The position numbers were made by a program, and so were the translations under genes. Shown piece by piece: positions 1 to 6,900 of a stretch of 64,000 bases of DNA. This DNA is from Clostridiales bacterium oral taxon 876 str. F0540 (GTDB lineage Bacteria; Bacillota; Clostridia; Clostridiales; Clostridiaceae). Location: NCBI GenBank assembly GCA_000466585.1, contig KE993494.1, forward strand, positions 1 through 64,000, in the 5' to 3' direction. Under the pieces are notes generated by a model. The model was not told where the DNA came from. It did no database searches and saw nothing but the letters and a program-made list of their open reading frames with translations. The first letter of the stretch is position 1; every line of letters starts with the position of its first letter.

Positions 1-25
1 GGGTTTTTGTGTCTACACTAATATA

Positions 26-157
26 CTAACACCATAAGTTATCATATGCTTTCTTAACCTCGATGTCGTCTTTTGTTCGCCCTTGAAGTTCTATCATTGT
101 ACGGTATTTGATTTGTGGTGTATCATCTTCAAGAAGCCAATTGATTACATTATTCAT
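26..157 (-). pseudogene. 43-aa N-terminal fragment, prenyltransferase/squalene-cyclase-like repeat protein
   Basis: A short ORF too small for normal calling. The start at 157 is preceded by a near-perfect GGGAGG ribosome binding site, so the start is real, but the frame stops after 43 residues. The opening (NWLLEDDTPQIKYRTMIEL, then GRTKDD) resembles the N-terminus of bacterial proteins with terpene-cyclase-type alpha-toroid repeats, which are normally several hundred residues. I read it as a truncated gene, probably lost at a cassette or recombination boundary. A perfect 12-bp palindrome (TAGGTATACCTA, 177-188) lies just upstream and could be part of its promoter or operator. The family assignment is from memory of the motif and is tentative. 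Confidence 0.45.
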
Positions 158-269
158 TGTTATCCTCCCTAGTATATAGGTATACCTAGTACATATTCTT
201 TACTTTGATTATGAAATCTTCACAACAATATATATCTTGCGCATTCACTCTTAAGTACTCCTTTATCGT

Positions 270-791
270 CTAAATCAGTTTAATCCTATAATAGTCGTGA
301 TAACCTCTGTATGTATCAATGTACTCCCATCTATTATTTTCTAAAGCTTCACGACGCTCTAATGCCTTAGAAATAGCCTTTGTGACTAAGCATTCATTAC
401 CAAAGAATACATAGAAATTATCTCTTGCAAAATTGAATAGTTCAGATAGATAGCATGCTTTCTCATATTCACTACAAATATCTATACGTAGAACCCCCGT
501 TTCACCACTAAAGCCCTCGATTGTACCTACAGCCTCTTCTGTTGCATTATCAACTATAGAAAACCTAACAAAGTATTGCTTTTGGTAAAAATTAATCCAA
601 TAGCCTATTGTCTCCTGCATCTTCTCCTCAGAACCAACAAAAAAACCGAAATCGCAATTATCATCATTCATAAATTCAACCGCTCTTATGTCATTATAGC
701 ATCTAAAAAGTGATTTGCTGTCCTCTTCTCTAATAAGTCTAATTGTAAAGCTCTTTGTTGTTATTATTGGGCATTCTACATATGGATTCAT
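270..791 (-). CDS. GNAT-family N-acetyltransferase (cassette gene)
   Basis: A 173-residue protein with the layout of GNAT/RimJ-like acetyltransferases. The N-terminus has a beta strand and helix (ITTKSFTIRLIREEDSKSL), a central strand region (VRFSIVDNATEEAVGTIEGF) follows, then a helix (YLSELFNFARDNFYVFFG) and a C-terminal alpha/beta segment. The usual RxxGxG/A acetyl-CoA loop is not clear, so the substrate and even activity are uncertain. The start at 791 follows a GGAG ribosome binding site. It is the leftmost complete gene of the cassette array. Site A lies 256 bp upstream. The cassette's other boundary, expected to read GTTAGCTGA on the plus strand, is not seen in the window. Confidence 0.7.
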   Translation of the reverse strand: MNPYVECPIITTKSFTIRLIREEDSKSLFRCYNDIRAVEFMNDDNCDFGFFVGSEEKMQETIGYWINFYQKQYFVRFSIVDNATEEAVGTIEGFSGETGVLRIDICSEYEKACYLSELFNFARDNFYVFFGNECLVTKAISKALERREALENNRWEYIDTYRGYHDYYRIKLI

Positions 792-1047
792 TCTTATAAT
801 CTCCTTTATCTCAATTTAATAATTTTGATTTGTATGTAAATATTCTATAGATATCATTTATAAGCTATGCAGCTAAATTAAGCGCGTTTCGTGAATTAAT
901 ACTTTTATTTGAACAAAACAAATACTATGTGTTTTATAAATAATCTCTAGTTAGCACTTGGAAACTAATTGTATATAGTAGCGCTCTATACATTAACAAT
1001 CGATATTATACATGTGATACTAATCTTTTTTCTAAAGGTGGGATGTC

Positions 1048-1176
1048 AGCTAACGTTCTCGTAATCAAGACGTTCCTGAACCTTAGCCAGACTTGGCTTG
1101 GTGAAGGAATTTTCTTTGGCTTCTTCAGAGGCTTGACCATAGTTTAGCCAAAACGAACTTGAATACATTGTTATAT
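1048..1176 (-). repeat. attC-like cassette recombination site A
   Basis: A 129-bp imperfect palindrome. Cores are AGCTAAC (1048-1054) and GTTATAT (1170-1176). The outer pair is ATCAAG/CTTGAAT-like. Two inner stems follow: GTTCCTGAACC with GGTGAAGGAAT, and TTTGGCT with AGCCAAA. It separates the first GNAT cassette from the VOC cassette. Confidence 0.85.
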
Positions 1177-1259
1177 GTAGTTTTAGATACTGAATTTAAA
1201 AGTTGAATCTACTGTCTCTATCTGAAAACCATAAAAATATGGTTTATAAGTTATAATTA

Positions 1260-1616
1260 TTAACCTTCTAAAAGTAAAATTTTATTTCCGTCTAAGTCAA
1301 GCATAGGAAGTTCCTTCCCTCCCCATACAGCTATTTGGGGAGGTTCTAAGACAACTCCCTTTTCTTTTAATTCAACATATGTTTTATCAAGGTCATCACA
1401 AGAGAATATAAAGTTAACTTTTCCTTCACTTGATTTCCCCCATTTGTTTTCATCCCAAATGACTATTACTGGTGCACCTTGAATAAATCCTAAAGAAACG
1501 CCATCATAATTATCATCAAATTCTAATATTGGTATACCTAATTTTTCATTGTAAAATTCAACCAATGCTCTTGGATGAACAGAAGAAATATTAACACACT
1601 GATACTTGATAATCAT
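1260..1616 (-). CDS. VOC-superfamily protein (glyoxalase/bleomycin-resistance fold)
   Basis: A 118-residue single VOC domain. It has the N-terminal strand IKYQCVNISSVHPRALVEFY, the central FIQGAPVIVIWDENKW strand pair, and the typical end PMLDLDGNKILLLEG in which the DxDGN turn is conserved. Members include metal-dependent lyases, dioxygenases and antibiotic-binding or -modifying proteins; the sequence does not say which. The ribosome binding site GGGAGG overlaps the last codons of the upstream VOC gene, whose stop is 5 bp before this start, so the two are probably translationally coupled and travel in one cassette between sites A and B. Confidence 0.8.
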   Translation of the reverse strand: MIIKYQCVNISSVHPRALVEFYNEKLGIPILEFDDNYDGVSLGFIQGAPVIVIWDENKWGKSSEGKVNFIFSCDDLDKTYVELKEKGVVLEPPQIAVWGGKELPMLDLDGNKILLLEG

Positions 1617-1621
1617 TTATT

Positions 1622-1966
1622 TTACCTCCCAAATCCTAATTCATTTCCGTCCAGGTCCACAATGGTGAACTTTCGAGTTCCCCAAGGAGTATCAAACAAA
1701 GGCTCAATAACCTCTACCTTGTCTTTTAATGCTTCCCAAAGATCATCGATGTTATCAACTTCAAAATTAAGTCTACTGTGCGATTTTTCACTCTTCACTT
1801 CCATAATCGCAAACTTTGCACCTTCTAGTGATACAAAATCATAATAAGTAGGTTTGTCTAGCGGCCAACCGCCATCATTTTCAAATCCTAAAATCTCCTC
1901 ATACCATTTTAATGCCTTATTAATATCCGAAACATTAACTCTAACATGATTAAGTTGTGTTTTCAT
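1622..1966 (-). CDS. VOC-superfamily protein, first of a cassette pair
   Basis: A 114-residue VOC domain: LNHVRVNVSDINKALKWYEE at the N-terminus, FENDGG and YDFVSLEGAKFAIMEV in the middle, SRLNFEVDNIDDLWEAL in the second half, and FTIVDLDGNELGF at the end. The usual two beta-alpha-beta-beta-beta modules can be followed. It is not closely similar to its partner downstream, so this looks like two different VOC genes in one cassette rather than a recent duplication; VOC proteins often work as dimers. The cassette start (GTTATATGTA at the end of site A) and the R'' side of site B (TACATATAAC) enclose both genes. Confidence 0.8.
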   Translation of the reverse strand: MKTQLNHVRVNVSDINKALKWYEEILGFENDGGWPLDKPTYYDFVSLEGAKFAIMEVKSEKSHSRLNFEVDNIDDLWEALKDKVEVIEPLFDTPWGTRKFTIVDLDGNELGFGR

Positions 1967-2050
1967 TTAGATACCCCCATCTAAAAACCTTAATTTTTAT
2001 AATATTATTTTTATTAATCCTAAAGTTGTCACTCTGTTACACTAAATTAC

Positions 2051-2226
2051 ATATAACGTTTTGTGCTGCCGACGTTCCTGAGCCTTAGCGCCACGCACTT
2101 GTCGAAGGAATGTGCCTTGGCATTTTTTCAACTATAAACCTATATATTGATTATAAACCATAAATTCACACCCTACTATATAAAAAGAGTCCACCAGCCA
2201 AGGCGAACAGCAAAATTTTGTTATCT
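2051..2226 (-). repeat. attC-like site B (long form)
   Basis: A 176-bp site with cores ATATAAC (2051-2057) and GTTATCT (2220-2226). It has an outer pair TGCTG/CAGCA and inner stems GTTCCT/AGGAAT and CCTTGGC/GCCAAGG. The loop between the last two arms is about 80 nt, longer than in A, D, G and H. Confidence 0.8.
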
Positions 2227-2385
2227 GATGTTTTAAATTTTTTGCTCTCTTTATTAGTAATGAAACCTCCAAAGATTTTCCCTCATATAGCTTTATAATA
2301 TAAGAAGAAATCGAATCAATTTAACATGCTTGCTATGCAAGTTTTATAAATTGAAATATGTTTAATCTTCTATGAGAATCTCAAT

Positions 2386-2652
2386 CTATTTTTTAACCTT
2401 ATGCGCGGTAATAATGGTATAACTATATGTATTAACTGTTATTTCACAATCATCTATATCTATATACCAATTCTTGCCCTTTCTAGATATAACAGCATTG
2501 GGTTTCATTATTTTGTCGCTGCACCATTTTACTACATCATCCACATCTAAAGAAAGATTCTTTTTAATTCGTCCAACTCCTAAGTCGGTTGTATGCAGCT
2601 TATCTAAGTTTTGTATCAATTCACATTTAGTATCATTCATTTTTGTTATCAT
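2386..2652 (-). CDS. DUF3781 family protein
   Basis: An 88-residue protein I recognise as DUF3781 from its core: LIQNLDKLHTTDLGVGRIKK, VDDVVKWCSDKI, PNAVISRKGKNWYIDIDDC and the end TVNTYSYTIITAHKVKK. The function is unknown; the family is small, cytosolic and common in Firmicutes. Nearly the whole family length is present. The start at 2652 follows AAGGAG; an alternative ATG four codons later is less well placed. It is the only gene of the cassette between sites B and C, whose terminal sequences GTTATCTGA and TCAGATAAC are complementary. Confidence 0.75.
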   Translation of the reverse strand: MITKMNDTKCELIQNLDKLHTTDLGVGRIKKNLSLDVDDVVKWCSDKIMKPNAVISRKGKNWYIDIDDCEITVNTYSYTIITAHKVKK

Positions 2653-2784
2653 GTATTCTCCTTATAAATTCCAATTTATTAAACATAAATAGTTTTCATG
2701 TGGCAATTATCTACAATTGCGACTTATTTTTAAGATTCAAGAAAGTTAATGCGCAATTAAAACTTTCATAGATTTGAAAATTTC

Positions 2785-2879
2785 AGATAACGTTTCGCAC
2801 TCCCGACATTTGTCAGCCTTAGATAGTTCCTATCTTAGGCTGGCAAATGTGCGAAGCATACGGGAGTATTTTGTTATAG
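2785..2879 (-). repeat. attC-like site C (short hairpin form)
   Basis: A 95-bp site with cores AGATAAC (2785-2791) and GTTATAG (2873-2879). An outer stem CACTCCCG/CGGGAGT encloses a long, nearly perfect hairpin, CAGCCTTAGATAG with CTATCTTAGGCTG. It lacks the second inner stem of the long sites, so it resembles short plasmid-type attC sites. Confidence 0.8.
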
Positions 2880-3007
2880 GAAGTGGCAACTCTCTTTAAT
2901 TTATAAAACTTTATCTAAGTTATAAATTATAAAATTAATTTCAATACATATGATATAAAATATGAGAACTGCAAGTAAAATCAAATATGTAAATTGGAAC
3001 TTGACAA

Positions 3008-3421
3008 TCACTTTTTATTGGGTCTTCTTTTGATAAGTAACAATTTTTCCATATCTGCAAATAGTGAAGCATCTGTTAATTCAAACATTATCCATTTCCC
3101 GTCATGGTAGGTCTTTGCTTCATCATAGATTTTCTGCACTTCAAGGGAATAATTTTGTTTATCTGCCTCAAATTTTGTCCGTTCATCTTTTCCTAAAATA
3201 ATCATAAAACCAAAGCAACTTTCTTTAGCATATAATGCACAAAGGGTTTTTCCACCTCTACGATATTTGTACTCATATTCCCATGATTTACCTCCACTAT
3301 TCCATAAATGTTCCATATCATATTTTTGCTCAATCATGTCACTTAATGCTGTCCAAACTTCAAATAATGGTTTCCCAATTAAAGCAATTAAATCCTCGCT
3401 TGTAGGTACTTTATCTAACAT
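3008..3421 (-). CDS. DUF3788 family protein
   Basis: About 137 residues. The segments TSEDLIALIGKPLFEVWTAL, WEYEYKYRRGGKTLCALYA, CFGFMIILGKDE and YHDGKWIMFELTD are typical of DUF3788, a small uncharacterised bacterial family. The frame is open a few codons further upstream, but the ATG at 3421 has GGGAGG at ideal distance while the upstream ATG at 3436 has none, so 3421 is chosen. It is the sole gene of the cassette between sites C and D. No function can be inferred from the sequence; cassette arrays are rich in such proteins. Confidence 0.75.
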   Translation of the reverse strand: MLDKVPTSEDLIALIGKPLFEVWTALSDMIEQKYDMEHLWNSGGKSWEYEYKYRRGGKTLCALYAKESCFGFMIILGKDERTKFEADKQNYSLEVQKIYDEAKTYHDGKWIMFELTDASLFADMEKLLLIKRRPNKK

Positions 3422-3569
3422 CTTTATGCCTCCCATCAAATTACTATTTATCGCTTTTTATAAATGATTTCTATTTTGATATTTTACCCCATCATTAAAT
3501 AATCACTAATTTTGAAAAATCATAACAAAATACTGAGACTTCAAAGAACAGCCCCGAAATTGACATTTC

Positions 3570-3697
3570 CTATAACGTTTCGCATTCAAGACATTCCTGA
3601 ACCCTAGCCAGACCTGGCTTGGTGAAGGAATGTGCTTTGGCTTCTTGAGAGGCTTGACCCTATTTTAGCCAAAGCGAACTTGAATGTTTTGTTCGTA
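3570..3697 (-). repeat. attC-like site D, interrupted by an IS110 element
   Basis: Left core CTATAAC (3570-3576), outer pair CATTCAAG (3583-3590) with CTTGAATG (3679-3686), and inner stems ATTCCTGAACC/GGTGAAGGAAT and CTTTGGCT/AGCCAAAG. The right core breaks off after GTT (3691-3693), where the IS110-family element starts. The other half of the core, TTTATATGATG, reappears at 4533 and matches the cassette whose far boundary is at site E. Confidence 0.85.
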
Positions 3698-3701
3698 TAC
3701 T
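3696..3701 (+). promoter_or_regulatory. -10 half of the predicted IS110 circle-junction promoter
   Basis: TATACT lies 3 bp inside the left end. TTGACA (4515-4520) lies 14 bp inside the right end. If the ends were joined through one GTT, the spacer would be 16 bp, giving a strong promoter for the bridge RNA and transposase only in the excised circle, as known for IS110-type elements. Confidence 0.65.
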
Positions 3702-3769
3702 TATATCATAGCCAGCTTGATCTAGGTATGACTTTTTCTCTTTTGGTTAGAAATTTAAACCTAAGTCTA

Positions 3770-3905
3770 TTTGGGTAGAAAACGTATGTTTTGTTGAGAC
3801 CTAGATCTTGTCGGCTAAACTGTTTCAGCCCAGTTTAACTCTCATACCACGATTGAGCTGGTTGTGTCTTTGAACACGCATCACCGTACGAACCTGTGGA
3901 GAGCA
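3770..3905 (+). ncRNA. Predicted IS110 bridge RNA (target loop, then donor loop)
   Basis: The target-binding loop is closed by GGGTAGAAAAC (3773-3783) pairing with GTTTCAGCCC (3822-3831). Its 5' strand holds ATGTTTTGTT (3786-3795), identical to the attC flank at 3684-3693. Its 3' strand holds TAAAC (3816-3820), complementary to GTTTA at the right junction. The donor-binding loop is closed by CTCT (3839-3842) and CCAC (3847-3850) pairing with GTGG (3896-3899) and AGAG (3900-3903). Its 5' strand has AGCTGGTT (3856-3863), identical to the right end at 4527-4534; its 3' strand has TACGAAC (3887-3893), complementary to GTTCGTA at the left end (3691-3697). A GTGT/ACAC hairpin caps it. This order is that described for IS621 bridge RNA. 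Confidence 0.75.
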
Positions 3906-3941
3906 GTCAGATTAGGTACCCGAAATTAAAGGAGGAATTAT

Positions 3942-4466
3942 ATGAACAACCCCGCCCTATGTATTGATGTATCAAAGTCTAGTAGTTATGCAAATGGATT
4001 TATTAATTTCAACAAGCCTTATTCAAAACCTATCTCTTTTGATCATACTCCTAATGGATTATCCTTAGCTTCGAAGTATTTACTTGAGCTCGAAAGAGCC
4101 TCCGGCTCTAAACCACATGTAGTTCTAGAAGCTACAGGTAACTACTCTAAGCCTATAGTTAAATATTTTCAAGAACTTGGCTACGAGATAGTAGTTCTTA
4201 ACCCTCTTCAAACAAGTACTCAGAAGAGAAAGAATGTCCGAAAGGTTAAAACTTATCCAATTGATACCTATAGGATTGCTCAAGTATACTATACAAGCAA
4301 TAATCAAACCTATAAGGCTCATGATGCTTTTAGTGAAGAGCTAAAATTATTATGCCGCCAATGGGATGAATTCACTAATACTAATACACAAATTCAACTT
4401 AGGTTTAGGAGTCTTCTACAGCTTGACTTTCCTAAGTATGATACGGTCTTCGACCATATAGGCTAG
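3942..4466 (+). pseudogene. IS110-family transposase, N-terminal DEDD domain only
   Basis: 174 residues against about 400 for a complete IS110 transposase. The RuvC-like DEDD domain is present: IDVSK with the first Asp near residue 9, VVLEATGNYSK with the Glu, and NPLQTSTQKRKNVRK. The third motif, usually KTDxxDA, reads KTYPIDT, so one of the two catalytic Asp residues is replaced by Tyr. The C-terminal serine-containing domain is missing; only 48 bp separate the stop from TTGACA of the right end, far too little for it. The start follows AAGGAGG. The protein must be inactive, so the element could move only with a transposase supplied from elsewhere. Confidence 0.85.
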
Positions 4467-4707
4467 CTTTGCTATTTTCAATTTTATCCAAAAATAAGTA
4501 TTTTAATATTTTTCTTGACAACGATTAGCTGGTTTATATGATGTTTTAAATCTTTATTAAACTACTTGCGGAGTATTTCTCCTCACGCATTTTCTTTTTC
4601 CTCATAAATCCTAATAGAAGAAAGTTACAAATTAAATCAATAGTAATTAATGCTTATTAGCGGGGGTTAATCGCAACAGTTCAATTAACCAATAACAACT
4701 CAGTCCA

Positions 4708-5403
4708 TCACTTTTTACAACTCAAGAAATATTGAATCATTGGCCCAGCTTTTTCTGTTTTTTCTATTTTAAAGTAATTTTGCAGCATATTCTGAAATTC
4801 TTGAGATGACATATCAAATTTATCAGGTCTTCCTAAATACTCCTCAATTATCATCGTAATTCGGTGCTCTGGGCTTCCAATGTCAGGAATATCAAGAACA
4901 ATTTTTCCATGAGGTTTTATGATTCGATGAGCTTCAATGATTGCTTTTGCAACAAAATCTTTTTCAAAGTACTCTAACACTCCGATACATGCTCCAATGT
5001 CGAAATAATCAGCATCAAAGGGTGTTTCATGTATACTTCCGCAATATAATGATCCAATAGACAATTCATTCTTTGTGACAACCTCATTAAGCAGATGAAT
5101 GGTTTTGCTGCTTATATCAACCCCATAATATGTTGAGGTCCATTCATCATATCCCCTTAACATGAGGTTCAGGCAACACCCAAGATCAATGAATTTCATA
5201 TTCGTATTGGGCGATAAATAATCCCTGATTTCTTTACTTCCACTATCTGAGGTCCCGCCTTCCATTATCATTTTTTCAAATAGAGGATAGCCGGGATCAT
5301 TTTTAATGTATTCTGGTAAATCTTTGTATAAATCAATCCCCATCCTCCCATAATCAATAGCTTTATCATAAGATTTTGCAACCAATTCCAGCTGGTTTTC
5401 CAT
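4708..5403 (-). CDS. Class I SAM-dependent methyltransferase (cassette gene)
   Basis: 231 residues with a Methyltransf_11-type Rossmann domain. Motif I is KFIDLGCCLNL (near residue 70; the usual GCGxG is altered to GCCLN), followed by YGVDISSKTI for motif II, FDIGACIGVLEYF for the post-II region and HRIIKPHGKIVLDIPD for the strand after motif III. The N-terminal 60 residues look like a substrate cap. The substrate is unknown. The start at 5403 has only a rather distant G-rich element upstream. The cassette begins at TTTATATGATG (about 4533), just past the IS110 remnant, and its other boundary is TTTCATATAAC at site E, with complementarity extending into the flanking AT-rich bases. Confidence 0.75.
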   Translation of the reverse strand: MENQLELVAKSYDKAIDYGRMGIDLYKDLPEYIKNDPGYPLFEKMIMEGGTSDSGSKEIRDYLSPNTNMKFIDLGCCLNLMLRGYDEWTSTYYGVDISSKTIHLLNEVVTKNELSIGSLYCGSIHETPFDADYFDIGACIGVLEYFEKDFVAKAIIEAHRIIKPHGKIVLDIPDIGSPEHRITMIIEEYLGRPDKFDMSSQEFQNMLQNYFKIEKTEKAGPMIQYFLSCKK

Positions 5404-5512
5404 TTTATTTCGTAAGCCCCCTTGACTTTATTTCAGTATTGCCCTTGCATCCTGACAATTCGTCCTTATTAACTTTGATTCGTAACTCTATCTTATTTAG
5501 ATTTAAAATTTC

Positions 5513-5687
5513 ATATAACGTTTCGTGTTGCCGACGTTTCAGAGCCCTAGAGCGACTGTTCTTGGGCTCTGAAATGTGACTTGGAGATACTTTATAATGT
5601 TTCAGTGCTTTTATTTAAATGACTTCATGGGTTATCCCAAATTTCAATTTTAGTTAAGCCAAGGCGCGCGGCAACATTTTGTTAGGT
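5513..5687 (-). repeat. attC-like site E (long form)
   Basis: A 175-bp site with cores ATATAAC (5513-5519) and GTTAGGT (5681-5687). Outer pair TGTTGCCG/CGGCAACA. The first inner hairpin is GTTTCAGAGCCC with GGGCTCTGAAAT. The distal arm AGCCAAGGCG is kept, but its partner is weak, and the distal loop is long, as in site B. Confidence 0.8.
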
Positions 5688-5720
5688 GAAGTGCATCTAC
5701 TGTTTCGCATGTGAAATATA

Positions 5721-6563
5721 TCATTTTATAATTAGCCTTCTCGCATCTTGTGCTTGTACAACTTTAAATCCTACGCTTTTATATAGCTTTAGTGCTTTCT
5801 CATTACTCGCTAATGCATTTAAATTCACGCCTGTTGCATTCTGTTCTAAACCTCTATTTATTGTAAATTCTAATATTTTCTTACCGTAACCTTTTCCTTG
5901 GTATTTGATATTAACAAATAATAAATCAATTTCAGCATTTTTAACCATTGAGGCTCCTACAATTTCATTGTCTTCAAAAAATAGAAAAATGTATTCTTTT
6001 TCTTTAAGTGTTGCTTTTCTATTATTTTCAATTGCCTCTTTACTTGCACTTAAATACCAATTATATGGTTTAATATCATTTTCTCTTCTTAATACTGAGA
6101 AGGATTCACTTTCAAGCCTTATTTTATCCTCGTAATACTTATCTTCATATTTAACTGCACTAATATCAGGTTCTTTAAATCCATTTCCCTTATACGCAAA
6201 ACGATATACAGAATACCAATATTCAAATCCAATTTCATTAAATAGCTGTTGCCAGTTTAGGTTATCTTTCACATGAAAAACCTCAATGAAATTTATAGAT
6301 TTCTCTATAAAAAGTTTTTTAGCCTCTTCCCATAGTTTAAAGCCCACAGATTTTATTAATTCATTAGATATGACTCCCATTTCTATATAGCAACAACTAC
6401 CACTTAAAATTAAATGTATAAACCCTTGAATTCCATTATCATCATATACCAAGATTTTAGATGCAGACTTTAAAGTTTCGATTTCTTCTGGCATTGCCTT
6501 ATATTCTAATGTATATATCCTAATTATTTCATTAATATCAGATTGTTTATAATCTCTAATCAT
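5721..6563 (-). CDS. Double-GNAT acetyltransferase (cassette gene)
   Basis: 280 residues that read as two GNAT modules. The N-terminal half (1-130) opens with MIRDYKQSDINEIIRIYTLE and contains a degenerate core; the C-terminal half has the better acetyl-CoA site, VNIKYQGKGYGKKILEFTIN (Q-G-K-G-Y-G, near residue 220), followed by NLNALASNEKALKLYKSVGF, the standard end of the fold. Tandem GNAT proteins with one degenerate module are common; the active module here is probably the second. The substrate is unknown. It has a GGAG ribosome binding site, a 55-bp leader and a stop only 34 bp from the next core, giving a very compact cassette between sites E and F. Confidence 0.8.
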   Translation of the reverse strand: MIRDYKQSDINEIIRIYTLEYKAMPEEIETLKSASKILVYDDNGIQGFIHLILSGSCCYIEMGVISNELIKSVGFKLWEEAKKLFIEKSINFIEVFHVKDNLNWQQLFNEIGFEYWYSVYRFAYKGNGFKEPDISAVKYEDKYYEDKIRLESESFSVLRRENDIKPYNWYLSASKEAIENNRKATLKEKEYIFLFFEDNEIVGASMVKNAEIDLLFVNIKYQGKGYGKKILEFTINRGLEQNATGVNLNALASNEKALKLYKSVGFKVVQAQDARRLIIK

Positions 6564-6617
6564 ATTTATTCTCCTTTTTCTTTAATTAACATATACTCTA
6601 ATTATGTCCAGCATTTC

Positions 6618-6732
6618 ACCTAACGTTCCTAATTCCTGACACCTGCGAAACTTAGAAAGCTCTTTTCTTAGTTTCGCAGGTGTAGCTTGGCTGTCTTTAC
6701 AAGTCAAGCTGAACGGGAATTTTTTGTTATAT
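6618..6732 (-). repeat. attC-like site F
   Basis: A 115-bp site with cores ACCTAAC (6618-6624) and GTTATAT (6726-6732). Outer pair AATTCC/GGGAATT. The strong inner hairpin is ACACCTGCGAAACTTAG with CTAAGTTTCGCAGGTGT in imperfect form, and the distal stem is AGCTTGGCT/AGTCAAGCT. The bases after it (GTTATATGATGTTTTAAAT) are almost fully complementary to those before site G. Confidence 0.8.
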
Positions 6733-6900
6733 GATGTTTTAAATCTTTTGGTGCCTACATGTGGTAATACTTTCCACTAATGTTTTTCTCATATATTTCC
6801 TAATATAATACTTTCTGCATAAGTGCCCCACACATTATGTTAGTTTTTTCCAATCATATAAATTGAAATTTATTTATTGAACTTTAATATTATTCATTTT

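Larger units (their letters stand above)
3691..4534 (+). mobile_element. Internally deleted IS110-family element in an attC core
   Basis: The element begins at GTT (3691-3693) and ends at AGCTGGTT (4527-4534), both ends sharing GTT with the target. It contains a 248-bp non-coding left end with a bridge RNA, the first 174 codons of the transposase, and a short right end carrying TTGACA. The rest of the transposase gene is deleted. The long non-coding part precedes the transposase, as in the IS110 subgroup rather than IS1111. No target duplication beyond the core is expected or seen. Confidence 0.8.

Noticed and set aside
169..192. Palindrome around TAGGTATACCTA as a regulator site
   Set aside because: Single copy next to a truncated gene; nothing else supports it, so it is only mentioned with the ORF.
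3570..3697. Palindromes A-H as transposon ends or REP-type repeats
   Set aside because: The boundary complementarity changes from cassette to cassette and always links the two ends of the same cassette. Transposon ends or REPs would be constant.
3942..4514. Transposase broken only by a frameshift
   Set aside because: Only 48 bp remain between the stop and TTGACA of the right end, too short for the missing C-terminal domain in any frame.
3691..4534. Assignment of the insertion to the IS1111-attC group
   Set aside because: The long non-coding segment precedes the transposase and carries the bridge RNA, as in the IS110 subgroup.
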